Shown here in pieces: positions 1 to 11,799 of a stretch of 64,000 bases of DNA. Source of the DNA: Maniola hyperantus (taxonomy: Eukaryota > Arthropoda > Insecta > Lepidoptera > Nymphalidae); NCBI RefSeq assembly GCF_902806685.2, contig NC_048546.1, positions 4,464,001 to 4,528,000 on the forward strand, in the 5' to 3' direction. The notes under the pieces are model-generated. The model saw nothing but the letters and a program-made list of their open reading frames with translations, searched no databases and was not told where the DNA came from. Numbering within the stretch: the first letter of the stretch is position 1; the number at the start of each line of letters is the position of its first letter. The position numbers and the translations under genes are program-made.

Positions 1-112
1 GTACTACATGATGCCCGCAACTTTGTCCATGGCAGATATAGGTTTTTTAAGAATCCCGCGGAAGCTCTTTGATTTTCCGTGATAAAAAGTAACATATTGT
101 GTATTTATGGTA
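1..112 (-). repeat. Interspersed repeat G, fragment
   Basis: This is the end of a dispersed repeat whose other copies carry the words GATGCCCGCGAATTCGTCC and CTTTGATTTTCC followed by a GGGATAAAAAGTA-like stretch. The orientation matches the fuller copy at 5264-5507. I know the sequence as a common lepidopteran interspersed repeat, probably the 3' end of an RTE-type LINE or a dependent SINE, but its class is not proved here. Confidence 0.55.
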
Positions 113-411
113 AAAAGTAAAAACTATCTCCATTCCAATAACCGAATCGATTGATTGTAGCGTGAAGGAGAAACAAATATCCAAACTTTCACATTTGTAA
201 TGTTAGTGATATTAGTAGGTAAGATTAAAAAATATTTTAACAGTGAAACTTCTTTATTAGCAGTCATTTTTGGACATAGTTGATTATGGTCTACATTTGA
301 TTCTAACTATATATGTATAGGCGGCCTGTTATAATTTCTATTATTTCAATACTTGCTGTAAGATGTTGCTTCTAAAAATTCTATTTAATATTTCATTTAT
401 AGGAACCAACA
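113..411. other. No feature seen
   Basis: AT-rich sequence without a convincing ORF, splice-flanked exon or repeat structure. Confidence 0.5.
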
Positions 412-531
412 TCATGCTAAAAGAATATACGTTCCAAATGCAAGAACAGTCCATAGAAAAACATCAGCCAAAAAGGAAAAAGCTTTATTCAATATTTCCT
501 TTCGCCTCTGCCACACTCTCTGCATTGCCAT
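412..531 (-). CDS. Candidate micro-ORF C, 39 aa, basic N-terminus plus one membrane segment
   Basis: Not recognised. From the ATG at 531 it reads MAMQRVWQRRKEI, then a hydrophobic stretch of about 20 residues to the stop. The start lies 26 nt after the stop of the 48-codon ORF at 558-704 on the same strand, and both share the plan of Arg/Lys-rich start then single membrane helix. The region lies inside the presumed intron that follows the exon at 1586-1707. It may be chance in AT-rich DNA; there is no support beyond composition and arrangement. Confidence 0.18.
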   Translation of the reverse strand: MAMQRVWQRRKEILNKAFSFLADVFLWTVLAFGTYILLA

Positions 532-557
532 TTTTGAATTTAGTTCTTTATTTCGAT

Positions 558-704
558 TCAAGGGAAACAAAGTAAAAGGAATGCAGCTGCGCAAATTTCA
601 GCAAACGCAACGGAGATCGTGGCAATCAGGCTTACGTTTATAATCTTCTCTGCGATTCTGCGAAGTTTACGTTGCCTTCGCATTTTTTTCTCTAGCGCCG
701 TCAT
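558..704 (-). CDS. Candidate micro-ORF B, 48 aa, basic N-terminus plus one membrane segment
   Basis: Not recognised. The first true ATG (704) starts MTALEKKMRRQRKLRR, followed by a hydrophobic, alanine-rich segment ending in a run of leucines just before the stop. It lies directly upstream of a second ORF of the same design (412-531). A short basic leader plus one helix fits a membrane micropeptide, but a random ORF is also possible. No promoter or poly(A) signal was assigned. Confidence 0.2.
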   Translation of the reverse strand: MTALEKKMRRQRKLRRIAEKIINVSLIATISVAFAEICAAAFLLLCFP

Positions 705-871
705 ATTCAGTGAAGATATGTTTTCAATAATTTTGTGGCTCAAGTTCAGTCAAGCTTTTTATGTATATTAGAAAATGAGTCGGTAGGTACCTACTCTGGT
801 AGGTACTGTAGATGACTTGTTGACGATTTGATTTTCAAGTTTATGAACATTACTTTACAGTCTTTACATCT

Positions 872-1066
872 TTAGGTATTTTCCGGCTCACAATTGCAAG
901 CTTCTATGCATTCTGATTTGGTTTCAATTTTCTCTGTCTGAATTTTTACCGACTTGCGTTTGTTTAGTTCGACTTTCTCAAAACCCCACACAATGGATAG
1001 GACATGATAGCCAACGATAAGAACTGTTATTGTAGTTATAGGTGATTTATACGAGTCTAATACCAT
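872..1066 (-). CDS. Candidate micro-ORF A, 64 aa, N-terminal membrane segment, Lys/Glu-rich tail
   Basis: Not recognised. It begins at an ATG at 1066, has one hydrophobic segment at about residues 9-28 (TTITVLIVGYHVLSIVW), then a Lys/Glu-rich tail with two close cysteines (ECIEACNCEPE). A short ORF (MPRLIPLILLWY) overlaps its start in another frame. It is the first of three small membrane-type ORFs on this strand between 1066 and 412. Coding status is unproved. Confidence 0.2.
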   Translation of the reverse strand: MVLDSYKSPITTITVLIVGYHVLSIVWGFEKVELNKRKSVKIQTEKIETKSECIEACNCEPENT

Positions 1067-1585
1067 AGCAAAATTAATGGAATTAAACGAGGCATGTTGT
1101 TTTGCCCCATTTGGTTACCTTTTAAAACATTTAAAAAGTGGCTGGTTGCGATCGGTTTTGTCACGATCAACTCCATGACAACCATAACACTTTTTGGCAT
1201 TTGATTGACTTCAAAAATGTGACGTAATTTTTTTCATTTTTTATTTAATTTTATCTCCCAGATGCCTTGTCCAAGATTAATTAAATGTTAAGGAAAATTG
1301 TATACCATGCATGTATATTGCACGATGGTTCTAGATTGGTTTTGTGTTCTTACAGATGACAGGGATAACTGCTGTCGTCGTCAACAAACTGCCGCTCGTC
1401 TATAAGCACTAATGTCCCAATATTCTTGTTACTCTGTCAGTCACTGAACAGTTTCCTTCTACACTTATAGATGCCATAAACGAATAGGACATCGCCAATT
1501 AGCATTCTAGAGAAAAGAGATGCTAGTTTAGTTGACAAAACTTTATAGCTTTTGTTAGGGATAACTATAGTAAAATTAGGCTTAC

Positions 1586-1707
1586 CAGTGCTGCTTCTGG
1601 CTCCGAGTCGTCGCTGGGGGAGTCGCTGCGACCCATGCCGCTCTCGTCAGACGAGGGCGATTCGAACGGCCGCTCGTCCGTCGCTACCCGGTGCACCATC
1701 GTGAAAC
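1586..1707 (-). CDS. First coding exon of an unidentified gene that leaves the window to the left
   Basis: On the minus strand a pyrimidine-rich acceptor (TTTTTTCCAG) is followed by 8 nt, then an ATG at 1699 and 38 codons up to a consensus donor (CTG|GTAAGC) at 1586, phase 0. The peptide begins MVHRVATDERPFESPSSDES and ends SDSPSDDSEPEAAL, so it is a disordered acidic/serine-rich N-terminus. It is clearly more GC-rich than its surroundings. An acceptor upstream means at least one 5' non-coding exon exists; 21258-21580 is a candidate. Acidic serine-rich leaders precede the first helix in many insect monocarboxylate transporters, so a paralogue of the 56-63 kb gene is possible, but that is only a guess. 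Confidence 0.72.
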
Positions 1708-1904
1708 CTGGAAAAAACGACTCATATGACTTCTCTGAAGAAATTCTTCAACTTGAAAGGTAACTCTCAGCAACGACCTCTAATCTACGCACTAGACCGG
1801 TCATTTCGAACATCGTCTTAGGTCTTTAGTCGTTCACTCTGCTTTCGCTTACAACTTGATGTCCAGTGTTATACTAATTTTGACAGCTTCACAGAACTTC
1901 ACTA

Positions 1905-2086
1905 TAGTACGCGACAGGTCGAGATGGCGATCGGGAAGGAAACAACCCGTACAACCGCACAGGCAACAGCCCCCGTGCTAACCCGGTGCGGGCATGGTGC
2001 GGGTGAGCGCCGCGCGGGTTACGAGCGGGTGTGAGAGCGTCTCCCCGCCTCATATCCTGATTGCAAACTCGACCTGTCGCGGATTA
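1905..2086. mobile_element. MITE of the TAGTCCGCGACAGG family, copy 1
   Basis: The ends read TAGTACGCGACAGGTCGAGA and the reverse complement TAATCCGCGACAGGTCGAG, flanked by TA on both sides (1903-1904, 2087-2088). The interior is GC-rich with CCGTGCTAACCCGGTGCGGG-type words. TA duplication fits a Tc1/mariner-type non-autonomous element. At least six relatives are present in this window. Confidence 0.8.
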
Positions 2087-3409
2087 TACCTAGTTATACC
2101 TATATATTTAGTTCAATAGCTTTCAGTAACTACTAACTATAGCTACGTGGTTACTTAAGAGAAACTAATAAAATATATTTATTATATTATGTCGGTAGGT
2201 ACCTAACAAAAATAATATTAGTTAGGTACAAATGCTAACTATTAAAAAATCTGTTTTCTGAAAGCTTAACATAGCGATACGATAGCTTATTTGCGATAGG
2301 ATATCAGCAAGCTTATCGGGCCCTCTTATCGCAGGTCTCTACCACAGACCACAGTCCATAACGTCACAACAAAATGCTTTCGTAAGTAACGTAAACTACC
2401 TACTTTATTTTCAAATAAAAATATATATATCCATACTACTTACTTTAATATTATAAATGCAAAGGTGTGTCTGTCGGGATTTTTAAAAACCCAAATCCAC
2501 CATCATCATCTTAGTTATATAATATTCTCCGAAATATTTTATAATTGTACTTTGATGCAACTTAGTGAATTCCACGTCTATTTTTTTTACTTATAAACTT
2601 GACGTGGAAAGTATTTTAATGAGCTTTGAAAAATCATTTTAAGTTTATACAGACGTTTCTGAATATTCTATTAAACTAGACCAAGGCAACTTTAAAGATA
2701 GTTATTTTTTTTTTGGATTGCATAATCTCACCACCAAATTCAGTATTTAAGTAGGTAAGTAATATTTATCGCTATTTTTGTTGTGCTTAGCTAATTCTTG
2801 GCTTGCTGTTCTATGATGCGGAGGTACCTCCACATTTTTCAGATTGGCTGCAAAGTGCAAACGATTCATTTAATGGGAATTAGAAATAGGTGTCAAGCAT
2901 TGCTTTCCAGGCGCGAAACAGGCGCAAGGTGACTTAATTATAAAATAATTCCATTTCTCTGAATGAAAACAATATCATTCGTGTTATCAGTGATAAGAGG
3001 AAAGTAAGTCAGAAATGGAAATGATTTACGTTGCATTGAAATTATTAGCTTTAAATATATAATCAATAATGTAATAGAGTACCTATAACCTATCTGACTA
3101 ATAAAAATTCTAAACGGTACGAAAGAATAATATTCTATCTAATATTATATGCGTTCGCATAAAATTTTATATCTGTTCACAATCTCAGTGCAGAACTCTA
3201 CAAAATCTATAAAAAGAAAAATGGGGCAAGATATCTTTAGAAATATAATGTGACCTACTTGCTTATAAAAAAAATAAAAAAATATGATCATATAACATAC
3301 ATACTTGTCCAAATAGCTGAGCAACTCTACCTACAGTCCAAACAAATCTTTACCTTAAAACCATCAGACAGAAATGTTTTACAATAATTACTTTATCATT
3401 AGTAAGGTA

Positions 3410-3424
3410 TTAGGTTAGGTTAGG
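3410..3424 (+). repeat. Three TTAGG units
   Basis: Three head-to-tail copies of the insect telomere pentamer. Too short to be more than chance or a scar of break repair. Confidence 0.5.
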
Positions 3425-4468
3425 GAACATCAGGTTCATCCCTCAAGTTCTACGTGTTTAACTGTACATTGTCACATCAGAGTGATTTCACAGAATTTAT
3501 ACCATACTGATGCACAGAAGCCAAAAACCCGTGTCACTTAGGTATTTCTCAAACGACGCACGCGGCAAAAAAATCAACGCAACGAACTTGAAATGTTTTT
3601 ATAACGAACTATGTTCATTCGAGGTCAGCACGGTTACAAACATTATCACAATGTATATTATGGACAATAATGAGTTAAATTAACATTTATATCGCGTTGT
3701 TGATAAACTTTGCATAAAATGTGCTAACTTACGAGCTAAGCCATGGTTATTGTTTGCTCCTATTACAGGAGTCAATAAAGGTTAACTAACATATGTCATA
3801 ATACAGGATTATGTAATAATATTAGGTACCTATATAAAGTACCACAATTTCATTACAGTAAAATTTCACTGTCAATATTTCAATTCAAGGTCTTTGGATT
3901 CATCAGTCATTAATTTCATTATAATTTTGTGTTAATTACAAACTTGATTCTGCTGCGAATAATCCAACGGAAAACTCAATTATATGTTTTTAATTTGCTT
4001 AGGTATACTTACCTATATCTAATGTATTTTTATTATTAAAATGTTTTACATAATTTTAGTGATTTCAGTTTATAGAGCTCGATTCAATTCTACGCTTTCT
4101 TACTTTACGCTTTTTTATACTTAGTCCTATATCCGTCATAATATTAAAATTATTAATATACTATTCAAGTATCTACCTATTAATATAATGTTTTCATTAT
4201 AATGTTAATAGAATAATATTATAATTTGGATCTACGCATATTTATTTATTTATTTATTTTATGATTTATGACTATTATAAATTTCTCAACATGAGAACAT
4301 GAGAATGTCTTAATAACGTATAAGAAACATAGATTTTACCTAGTAATTTATTTAACTTTGTGGTTTCTAGTTAAAAATACGTTTTATCCAATGTATTCGT
4401 TCAAAACAATCAGCAAGCATTTATGGCTATTTCATATAAAAAAATTAATAAATGCTTGATACAATCAA

Positions 4469-4535
4469 ATTATATCTAGGTATACAGAATAATATTTTTG
4501 CTTGATTTTAATTATTAAGTATACCTAGATATAAT
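4469..4535. repeat. Perfect 17-bp inverted repeat, 33-bp loop
   Basis: The arms ATTATATCTAGGTATAC and GTATACCTAGATATAAT are exact reverse complements. The AT-rich loop carries no recognised motif. It may be a remnant of a small foldback element. Confidence 0.7.
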
Positions 4536-5263
4536 CTAGGACCAATAGTTATACGAATTGTCATTAAACGTGACCAATGAATGACCATGTAACGATTGTT
4601 TTTATAGTTTCATATACCTATTAAGCGTTAGATTTATTTTGTAACGCTCGTTGGCAAATAATTAAAAGACATAAATAATCAGGATTCGGTCTGTACACTT
4701 TACAATTACAATAAATTACTGGTCCGTGAAACACGTGAAACAAACGTTACCAGTTGCGTCAAGGCTTCAACGAATACATTGTTTTATTTGAACAACTGAA
4801 TTTTAGAACACTAGGCAATCTACGCAGTGGATTACTAATTGAAGATTGTAGATATTTTACTGTAAAAGTATCAGGTGAGCTAAGTATACGTACAAATTGA
4901 GGCAGGTTTTAATGCTTCGTAATGTTGCTTAAAACTACGTTTCGTTTTTTCATAGTTTCGATATTATTATAGAGACGGCAAGCTAGTATTATAGATACTT
5001 ACCTATTTTTGCGACTCGAATTCAAATGTACCTACTATAATAGATAGGTATTAGGTACCTACCTAACATCTTTGATGGCAAAAGAACATAATATCTACTC
5101 ATGTGAAAAAAGGTTGGGATTTACCTAATCGCTTAAATACATACCTAACATTAAGTATATTATCATTTTTATCCACGACTGGTTTTTGGGTAAAATAACA
5201 AATATTTTCGCTATCGAGAACTTTATCGTATGTGGTTGATTGGCTATATTATTATTATTTATT

Positions 5264-5507
5264 ACTAGCTGATGCCCGCGAATTCGTCCGCGTGGATTTA
5301 GGTTAAAAATCCCGAGGGAGCTCTTTGATTTGCTGGGATAAAAAGTAGCCTAAGTAGGTATGTCACTTTTCAGGACGTCTTTAACATTACCCATTAGTCA
5401 TTAGACCTTTGCAATAATCAAATCCGATCCGATGCTCCGTTGTGACGTGATTGAACCACAAACTAATAAACTAACAGACAAACACACTTTTAAATTTATA
5501 TTATGGG
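5264..5507 (-). repeat. Interspersed repeat G, near full copy
   Basis: Reading on the plus strand it starts ACTAGCTGATGCCCGCGAAT, passes through AAAATCCCGAGGGAGCTC and ends near AACAGACAAACACACTTT. The same order of blocks recurs, more decayed, at 1-112, 10440-10800, 27480-27840 and 61024-61214. Known as an abundant lepidopteran repeat; its class was not determined. Confidence 0.65.
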
Positions 5508-8210
5508 TAGGAGTAGTAGGTAAGTAGGTACACAATTCGATTCGACTTACACAATCAAAAGCTAAAGGTCCTTTGCAGTGAAAGCAATAAATAAATAAAT
5601 ATATAATGTGAAATCGCTTTGTCTGTCTGATTGTATATTAAACTTGATTTATTGTGTTTCTGTTCGCGTGGGGTGTTTGCTTTGTGCTTTTATCGTATAG
5701 GGTCAACAAATGACGCAGAAGCGAGCAACTAAAGATATCTTTACATATGAAAACACTGTTATTGTTCGCTATTCCTTCCAATGTTACTTAATTATTTTTA
5801 CTTAATAATGAGTTATTGCTAGGTACTTACTACTTAACTTTCATTGAACTTAACTGATAGGTAGGTACTATTAAGTACCTACTCAACAATGCTTGGCAAC
5901 TCGGTAAGTAGGTACCTAATATTCGTTATAATCCACTCAAGATTTCGTTTTATGTCTACTAATAATTTTCATTTTCAAAAATTACCGACCTCATTATTTC
6001 GAAGTTTTTTTTAAAGACTACATACACTTAGTCTAATATTTAATAACTATAGTAAGTTATGTGAAGGTAGGTCCGACAAAAGAGTAACTGGTGTTTTTTG
6101 ATATTGTTTTACCAAATTTGACAAAATTTAAGTATGAAATATCCGTTTTAGTAATTTTCCAAAAATACTTAGTTCACGCTAACTGATCATCAATTTTTTC
6201 ATCAATTTACACAAATATAAAGGATACTTATTAGTTATTACATTAAGACAGTGTTACAATACATACCGTGAAACTCTTGGCTAAAGCCTCTAAACGCCAG
6301 GTCTTTGTCAGGAAGACAGCTCAACCTATCTGGCAACGACATTTTCGATACTATTTCCTTTTATTGAAGAGAAGACTATTCATTGAACTAGGTACACTTT
6401 GCAATTTTAGACACAATCAGTGGAATGTTCGGGCAATAGTTTCAATGTTTTTAACATTTCAAACTGTTTTCGAGCCCTGGTCGTGCCCTCTTGGCGTCGT
6501 CGTTTAACTTGAGATAGTGCTTGAACTCTTTGAACTCAGGGATAAACAACTGCCGATATCGAATACTGAAATAACATGATTACTCACGAAGGTTTCCTAA
6601 AGACTTGCACATATTAAATGTAGAATAATAAAATAAAATTGATCTGGACCGCACTAATTTGCTTGTGTTCTTATTAAATGTAGATGCAATGTGCCTAACC
6701 TCCAAAACAAGCGATTAAGGAATGTAAGAAAATAAGGAAACTTAGGACAAATTATTATTTATAATAATAATTGTATACATATTGAACGCATTCATGATAA
6801 CCTACATTATACTAAGAAATATGGGAACGTCAATGTTAACTTATATGTAAATAAAGTGTATGTAAAAAATAACTTATATGTAAAAAAAATATTAAATATA
6901 GAAAATATTGAAGAAAGAACTCATTGAACACTCATTGAATATGGATTAATTAACAATTATGTGGATTACTTGAAATGATTTGATTGATATGATTAATTCA
7001 TATCCAAAATCGAGATATTTCTGGCAACAATGCTATGCTAAGTAGAATAACAAAAGATATAGAAATGTTTTAGGCATATTATATTTGACAATGGAAATAA
7101 TTTACATTCGTTGTAGATAAAGCGATGTTATTAAATATTTGAGCAATTAAGGCCGATAACCTTGTTATATGAAAGAGCAAGAAAAAGTAGCAACTACGGG
7201 ACTGGCAAGAGATAAGTTTAGAATAAAGGAGCTTACTCACAGAAGAGACCTGGATTCAACAAGAAGAATTATCTACCAAAAAATTGGGACAATCCACATA
7301 CTTTATAGAGATTACTTGCATCTATTGACAACCAAGCTTACACAATCAAAAATAATCCGTTCCTAATTATTATCCCCTAGTTTAGGTAATATTAGATCTT
7401 CGTTAATTATTTAGGAGTTAGGACTAATCAAGCCACTGCACTTGTATCGATTGCAAAATAGGAACTGTCTTAATTATGCGAAAAAGATTATGTTTATATC
7501 GCATAATATTATGTAAATTTTCAAGTTATATGTCATTTATGCACAAGTATTGCAAGTTCTGGTTTTATCAATCAGGAATTTATCACGTAAGATACCTGCT
7601 TGTTTATATTTTTCAGGCGACAGTGTGCGTGCATGTCGGACCAATCAGTCGCGAGCAAGCGCTCGCAAACGCGCACATTCAGTAGTACGTTACTTGTACT
7701 GATACGACTTAAACACATGCATGAGCCACTCGCCTTCGTGAATTGCAAGAACTGTAAAGGACTGCGAAAATAAATAGTGATGTGGTAATGGGTACTAGTC
7801 TACTTTTCATCCCAAGAAAAAAGGGAGATCTTTTCACGCGGAAAAGTCGTGAGCAAAGCCAGTTTATAAGCAAATTAACCATGCGTGCCTTTATATTGTT
7901 GAACCCAGTAAATATTCCATTTTTTCATTCCTTTTTAGGCACGAGTGTACCTCCGTTTATTTATAAATAGCATTCCGCAAGGAATGTAGTCGCACCGACT
8001 TTCCATGAGCTCTCTATGCGAAAGCTTGAACACAATTACAGCCGTTAAATTGCACACCAAACTTTTTTACTCGAAACCCGATTTGATATCATTCTACAGC
8101 TACAAAAGCAGAATTAGTTACAATATATGGTTCTACATATTTTTTCTAACTACCTAATGCTAAAGTAGTTTTTTTATATTTCTTATATTTTAAATAAGAT
8201 TCTTCATTTT
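5508..8210. other. Gene-free stretch with one CpG-rich patch
   Basis: Several ORFs of 60-80 codons occur but none has exon boundaries, domain signature or suitable composition. A CpG-rich patch at about 7615-7680 with a TCAGT word could be a promoter; the evidence is weak. The phrase TTCGTGAATTGCAAGAACT near 7733 recurs near 61711 with a similar left flank, so it belongs to a small dispersed repeat. Confidence 0.4.
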
Positions 8211-8306
8211 ATACATATCTTACACCCGGCTGTACTCATGTTTAGTCGACGTTAGCCCGACTAGATTCGAACAGTTAGTGAGTACAGCCGGGTGTAAGAT
8301 ATGTAT
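8211..8306. mobile_element. Foldback element with perfect 28-bp arms
   Basis: The left arm 8211-8238 and right arm 8279-8306 are exact reverse complements (core CTTACACCCGGCTGTACTCA). The 40-bp loop contains a smaller inverted pair (TAGTCG / CGACTA). The complete match of long arms suggests a recent insertion or gene conversion between the arms. Confidence 0.8.
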
Positions 8307-8572
8307 AATATGGAAATCACTCACGATAGTTTAAACGCTTTAGATTGTTCATGCTACGGCAAGCAAAGTCAGATGTAAACATGTTTACATATTATCCCAC
8401 TTTATGTAGCACACTCAGTAATAATAATATATTAGGTATTATTGTATTATTAGATGAAAATGAAAAATATTTATTTACCAAAAGCAATTTTGTCAATTTT
8501 AACTTTGCCTGATGGTACCCACACTAGGAAGTCCTGTGTCTTGGGTACCTGATTCGCATTATTGTATAGTCC

Positions 8573-9180
8573 TTTGGTTAATTATATTTATTTATATTTA
8601 GAGAACACAATGTAAAGTGTAACTAAATTCAACCACAAAAACCTATCCATTAAATCTTCTATTTGACTGGAGAATGAATGATCCATTCACGATTCACAGC
8701 CTTTTAATAGTTTGCGCCAAATGTGGGAACCCATAGACTACCTTTTGTATCAAAGGTGCCGAAAAAGCCCCCTCACAGTGAGGGTCTGCCTGACTTCCGA
8801 GAAGGGACATAGACATAATAACTTGTGTGTGTTTAAACAGTGACTAACTAAATCTGATGAGTCCCTAATGTAATAATGAATAATGACTCTCACAATCTCT
8901 CCCTCTCGACAAAATTTGCTCTTTGGTATTTGGTTAATATTAATTAAGTGTATATAATTACAAAACTCAACCACAATAAACATTTAACATAATATCCATT
9001 AATCTCCTGTTTGATTGGAAAATGAATGATCCATTACGATTCACATTTCACACCCTCATAATAGTTGGCGCCAGAATGTGGGATACACTAGACTACCTTT
9101 TGTATCAAAGGTGCCGAAATCTTTAAACCCCTCACAGTACAAGGGTCGCTGTTACTTCCGAGAAGGGACGATTCATCTAT
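8573..9180 (+). repeat. Two degenerate tandem copies, period about 350 bp
   Basis: Copy 1 starts near 8573 and copy 2 near 8931, both at TTGGTTAAT. Shared landmarks in order are AATGAATGATCCATT (8673, 9021), GACTACCTTTTGTATCAAAG (8736, 9091) and ACTTCCGAGAAGGGAC (about 8792, 9154). Copy 2 has GTTGGCGCCAGAATGTGGGA where copy 1 has GTTTGCGCCAAATGTGGGA. This may be a piece of a retroelement; no coding remains. Confidence 0.65.
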
Positions 9181-9377
9181 TTTGTTATTTTTTAAAGAAA
9201 AAATTATGGATAGTAGGTATAGTCATTTTTTACACTTTTGAAATCGTTGTTTGAATACAATGACTTATTTTGAATACGTTCATTTCTACAACCAAATAGT
9301 GGGTAACATATAGGATAGAAATAGTGGGTAGGCACACAAAGATTTATTTATTTAAAACAGCTAGTTGTAAATAAATA

Positions 9378-9592
9378 TATCTTTGTGCCCCGGCCCCGGC
9401 TTCGCTCGGGTGGAGTTTAGAAAATTGAGGGGGAGGATGAATTAAATTTTTCTCTCCGTAAGAACCATCCTCGTACTTCAAGGAATATTATAAAAAGGAA
9501 TTAGCGAAATCGGTTCAGCTGTTCTCGAGATTTGCGATGAGCAACACATCTAGTGATTCATTTGTATATTATAGAGAAGTAACGATGAAGGT
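9378..9592 (+). repeat. Interspersed repeat C
   Basis: Starts in CCCCGGCTTCGCTCGGGTGG and ends in CGATGAGCAACACATCTAG. The core AAATCGGTTCAGCTGTTCTC recurs at 38098-38290 (plus) and 31878-32195 (minus). A common lepidopteran dispersed repeat of undetermined class. Confidence 0.65.
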
Positions 9593-10439
9593 TTTTTATA
9601 CAGGGTGAATACGATAATATGGTATGTATGAACCAACATAGTAAATTTTCTTATAATAAATACCTACCTACCTATATTCTCAATAAAAGAAATATCCAAA
9701 AACTTGCTTGATCCTGTTTTTATTCGATAGAAAAAAACTTTCGCATCTAAGATTCTATAAAATTTTCAATACCTTCGGTTCAGTAGTTTTTAACCAGTTT
9801 TAATGCGTGATATTTGTACTTAATCGGTTTTTTGAAAGTAACTTTTATTTAAATACGTAGGTATGTACTTACAGTAAAATGTAAACGTATCAGTATTCGT
9901 TCTCTGCAGCGATGTGTTAAAAGCAGTAAAATTTTTAGGCGAGGCTTATAATATAACGAGGTCATACCTACAACAATATGTTTTTATCTGTGGGAAAATC
10001 AAATATGGATGATAATAATAATTACTTACCTACTGACGCCAGCTGAACGTTATATAAATATTTCCGTAGTTTCATTTATATTATTTAATTACTACATATT
10101 ATATATTATTTGGTTCATATGATTGAAAAAATCAATCTCGTATGCAGATATTGAAGCTTGTATACGCGGACATATTTTATTTTAAAACTACCTACCTACA
10201 TTTGTTCATAATAGTTATTAGTTACACATACCTACCTAGAATATTAGACTAAGTATTATCTACAGAGGAATGTGCAGTGCTCAGACAAGCCGCTTACGAG
10301 CACGAAGAAACCAATTTCGTAAGTGTTTTTTCTTTTTGTGTGGAAAAAAAAGCATTCATATGATTCAATATGATTGAAGTATGAACTTATATTTTTTATT
10401 ATTATTATTTATGTAGATACTTAATCCATATTAAAATTG
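9593..10439. other. No feature seen
   Basis: AT-rich DNA with many CCTACCTAC words. No gene or clear repeat recognised. Confidence 0.45.
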
Positions 10440-10800
10440 CCAATATAGTTTGAAAATGTCTGTCTGTCTGCAAGCCTTTCACGGCCCATCTATTTAACAG
10501 ATTTTGTCAAAATTTGGTACAAAGATATCGTGCAAGTTGCATTCCAGGGAGTGACATCGAAGACCACATCACATATCTACTCGTGTGGCCCTGTGTGGCC
10601 ACATTTTGTCTCGGAAAACAAAGAGTTCCTACGAGGTTATTAAAACACCTAATTACACGTGTTTGAACTTTTTGAAGTCCAGGGCATCATCTACTTTATT
10701 TTAGCTAGCATCCTGGCTTCTTTTTATCCCGAAAAATCAAAAAGTTTCCACAGGAAAATATATCCACACGGACGAAGTCGCGGGCATTATCTTGTTTTTG
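10440..10800 (+). repeat. Interspersed repeat G-like, decayed
   Basis: Begins with TGTCTGTCTGTCTG-type sequence and a TTTGTCAAAATTTGGTACA block, then ends CACGGACGAAGTCGCGGGCA. The order of blocks matches the other G copies in the opposite orientation to 5264-5507. An internal stretch (10620-10720) has diverged or been inserted. Confidence 0.5.
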
Positions 10801-11154
10801 GTTCAATCCATTTGGAATTTTATGGAATCCTTAATGAAGCAAGCACCTACTTAAAATTAGAGGTTCATGACTTGCAGTAAATTCCAATGATTGGAAGTAG
10901 GTTAAATCGAATTCATAAAGGTTTTCGTCAACACGAGTTTTCAGTTATCGGTGGAGCGACTTGAGTTAAGCAACTACATAATTATTTTTGGATTACATAT
11001 TTTCATATAATTATTAAAACGGATTTATTTACTAGCAAAAACATTAAACATAATTATACACATTGAAAGGACGCACAAGGAGAACTTAGGACAACTTGAT
11101 TAATAGATATATCTCGAGTTTAGAAGGATTTTAAAATAACTATTTCCTATGTTT

Positions 11155-11621
11155 ACACCGTCCACTTTTCATACAAATCCATCGGTTCATGGTTATCAGT
11201 CATAATTTTCACCATCCAGAAAAAGTGCATCCGTGCAATCACTGGTAAGGCCCCATATGAATCGTGTAAACCGATTTTTAAAAGTTTGGGAGTCCTCACA
11301 CTCCCTTGTATATATATCTTAGAGATAGCGATGTTTGTTAAAACCAACATGCATCTTTTCAAGACTGCAAGGGAGGTATTTCCGCGCGGAACTAGAAATA
11401 GGGAAAGGCTGATGTTAAACAAGACGCCCAGGACAGCCACGTATTTAAAGAACTGTAGTGCCATGTGTGTAAAAGTCTATAATGCAATTCCTAAATCTGT
11501 AACTGCACTACCAGTAAACAAATGCAAAAATGCATTAAAAAAGTGGCTGTCGCAAAATGTATTTTATTCTGTTGATGAGTTCTTAGAATTTAAGCACAAG
11601 AATTATAATGAATTTGATTAA
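11155..11621 (+). pseudogene. Decayed LINE, C-terminal end of a Jockey/CR1-type reverse transcriptase
   Basis: One open frame reads IFTIQKKCIRAITGKAPYES, then CKPIFKSLGVLTLPCIYILE and, past a gap, NALKKWLSQNVFYSVDEFLE before the stop at 11621. This order (QKKCIR, LTLPCIYILE, then VYNAIPKSV and a Cys/Tyr-rich end) is the C-terminus found after the reverse-transcriptase domain of Jockey-like LINEs. Everything upstream of about 11155 is missing, as expected from 5' truncation during target-primed insertion. An AT-rich 3' tail follows to about 11795 with an AATAAA word near 11781. The ORF on the other strand here is a shadow. Confidence 0.75.
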
Positions 11622-11799
11622 GTTATTAATATTATTGACTGACATTTATATCTTTGACACAATATTATATTCTTATCTGATGTACTGCCTACTTTGTCAA
11701 AACATTTGTACGTCATGGTTTCCTGACTGGATATGTTGGCAACTCTCTATTGTAAACACCTTGTCTTCCCATATTCACACAAATAAATTATTTCATTTC

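Larger units (their letters stand above)
2090..5263. other. Gene-free AT-rich stretch
   Basis: No exon-like ORF, RNA gene or long repeat recognised in about 3.2 kb. It holds many short GTAGGTACCTA words, three TTAGG units at 3410-3424 and a perfect short inverted repeat at 4469-4535. Confidence 0.5.

Noticed and set aside
3410..3424. Interstitial telomere array
   Set aside because: Only three TTAGG units, easily due to chance; similar short runs occur near 36740.
7600..7970. Promoter plus small gene (ORFs at 7476-7685 and 7782-7970)
   Set aside because: A TCAGT word exists but no DPE or TATA at the right distance, and the peptides look random.
11153..11464. 103-codon minus-strand ORF
   Set aside because: Shadow of the LINE reverse-transcriptase fragment on the plus strand, which has family motifs.
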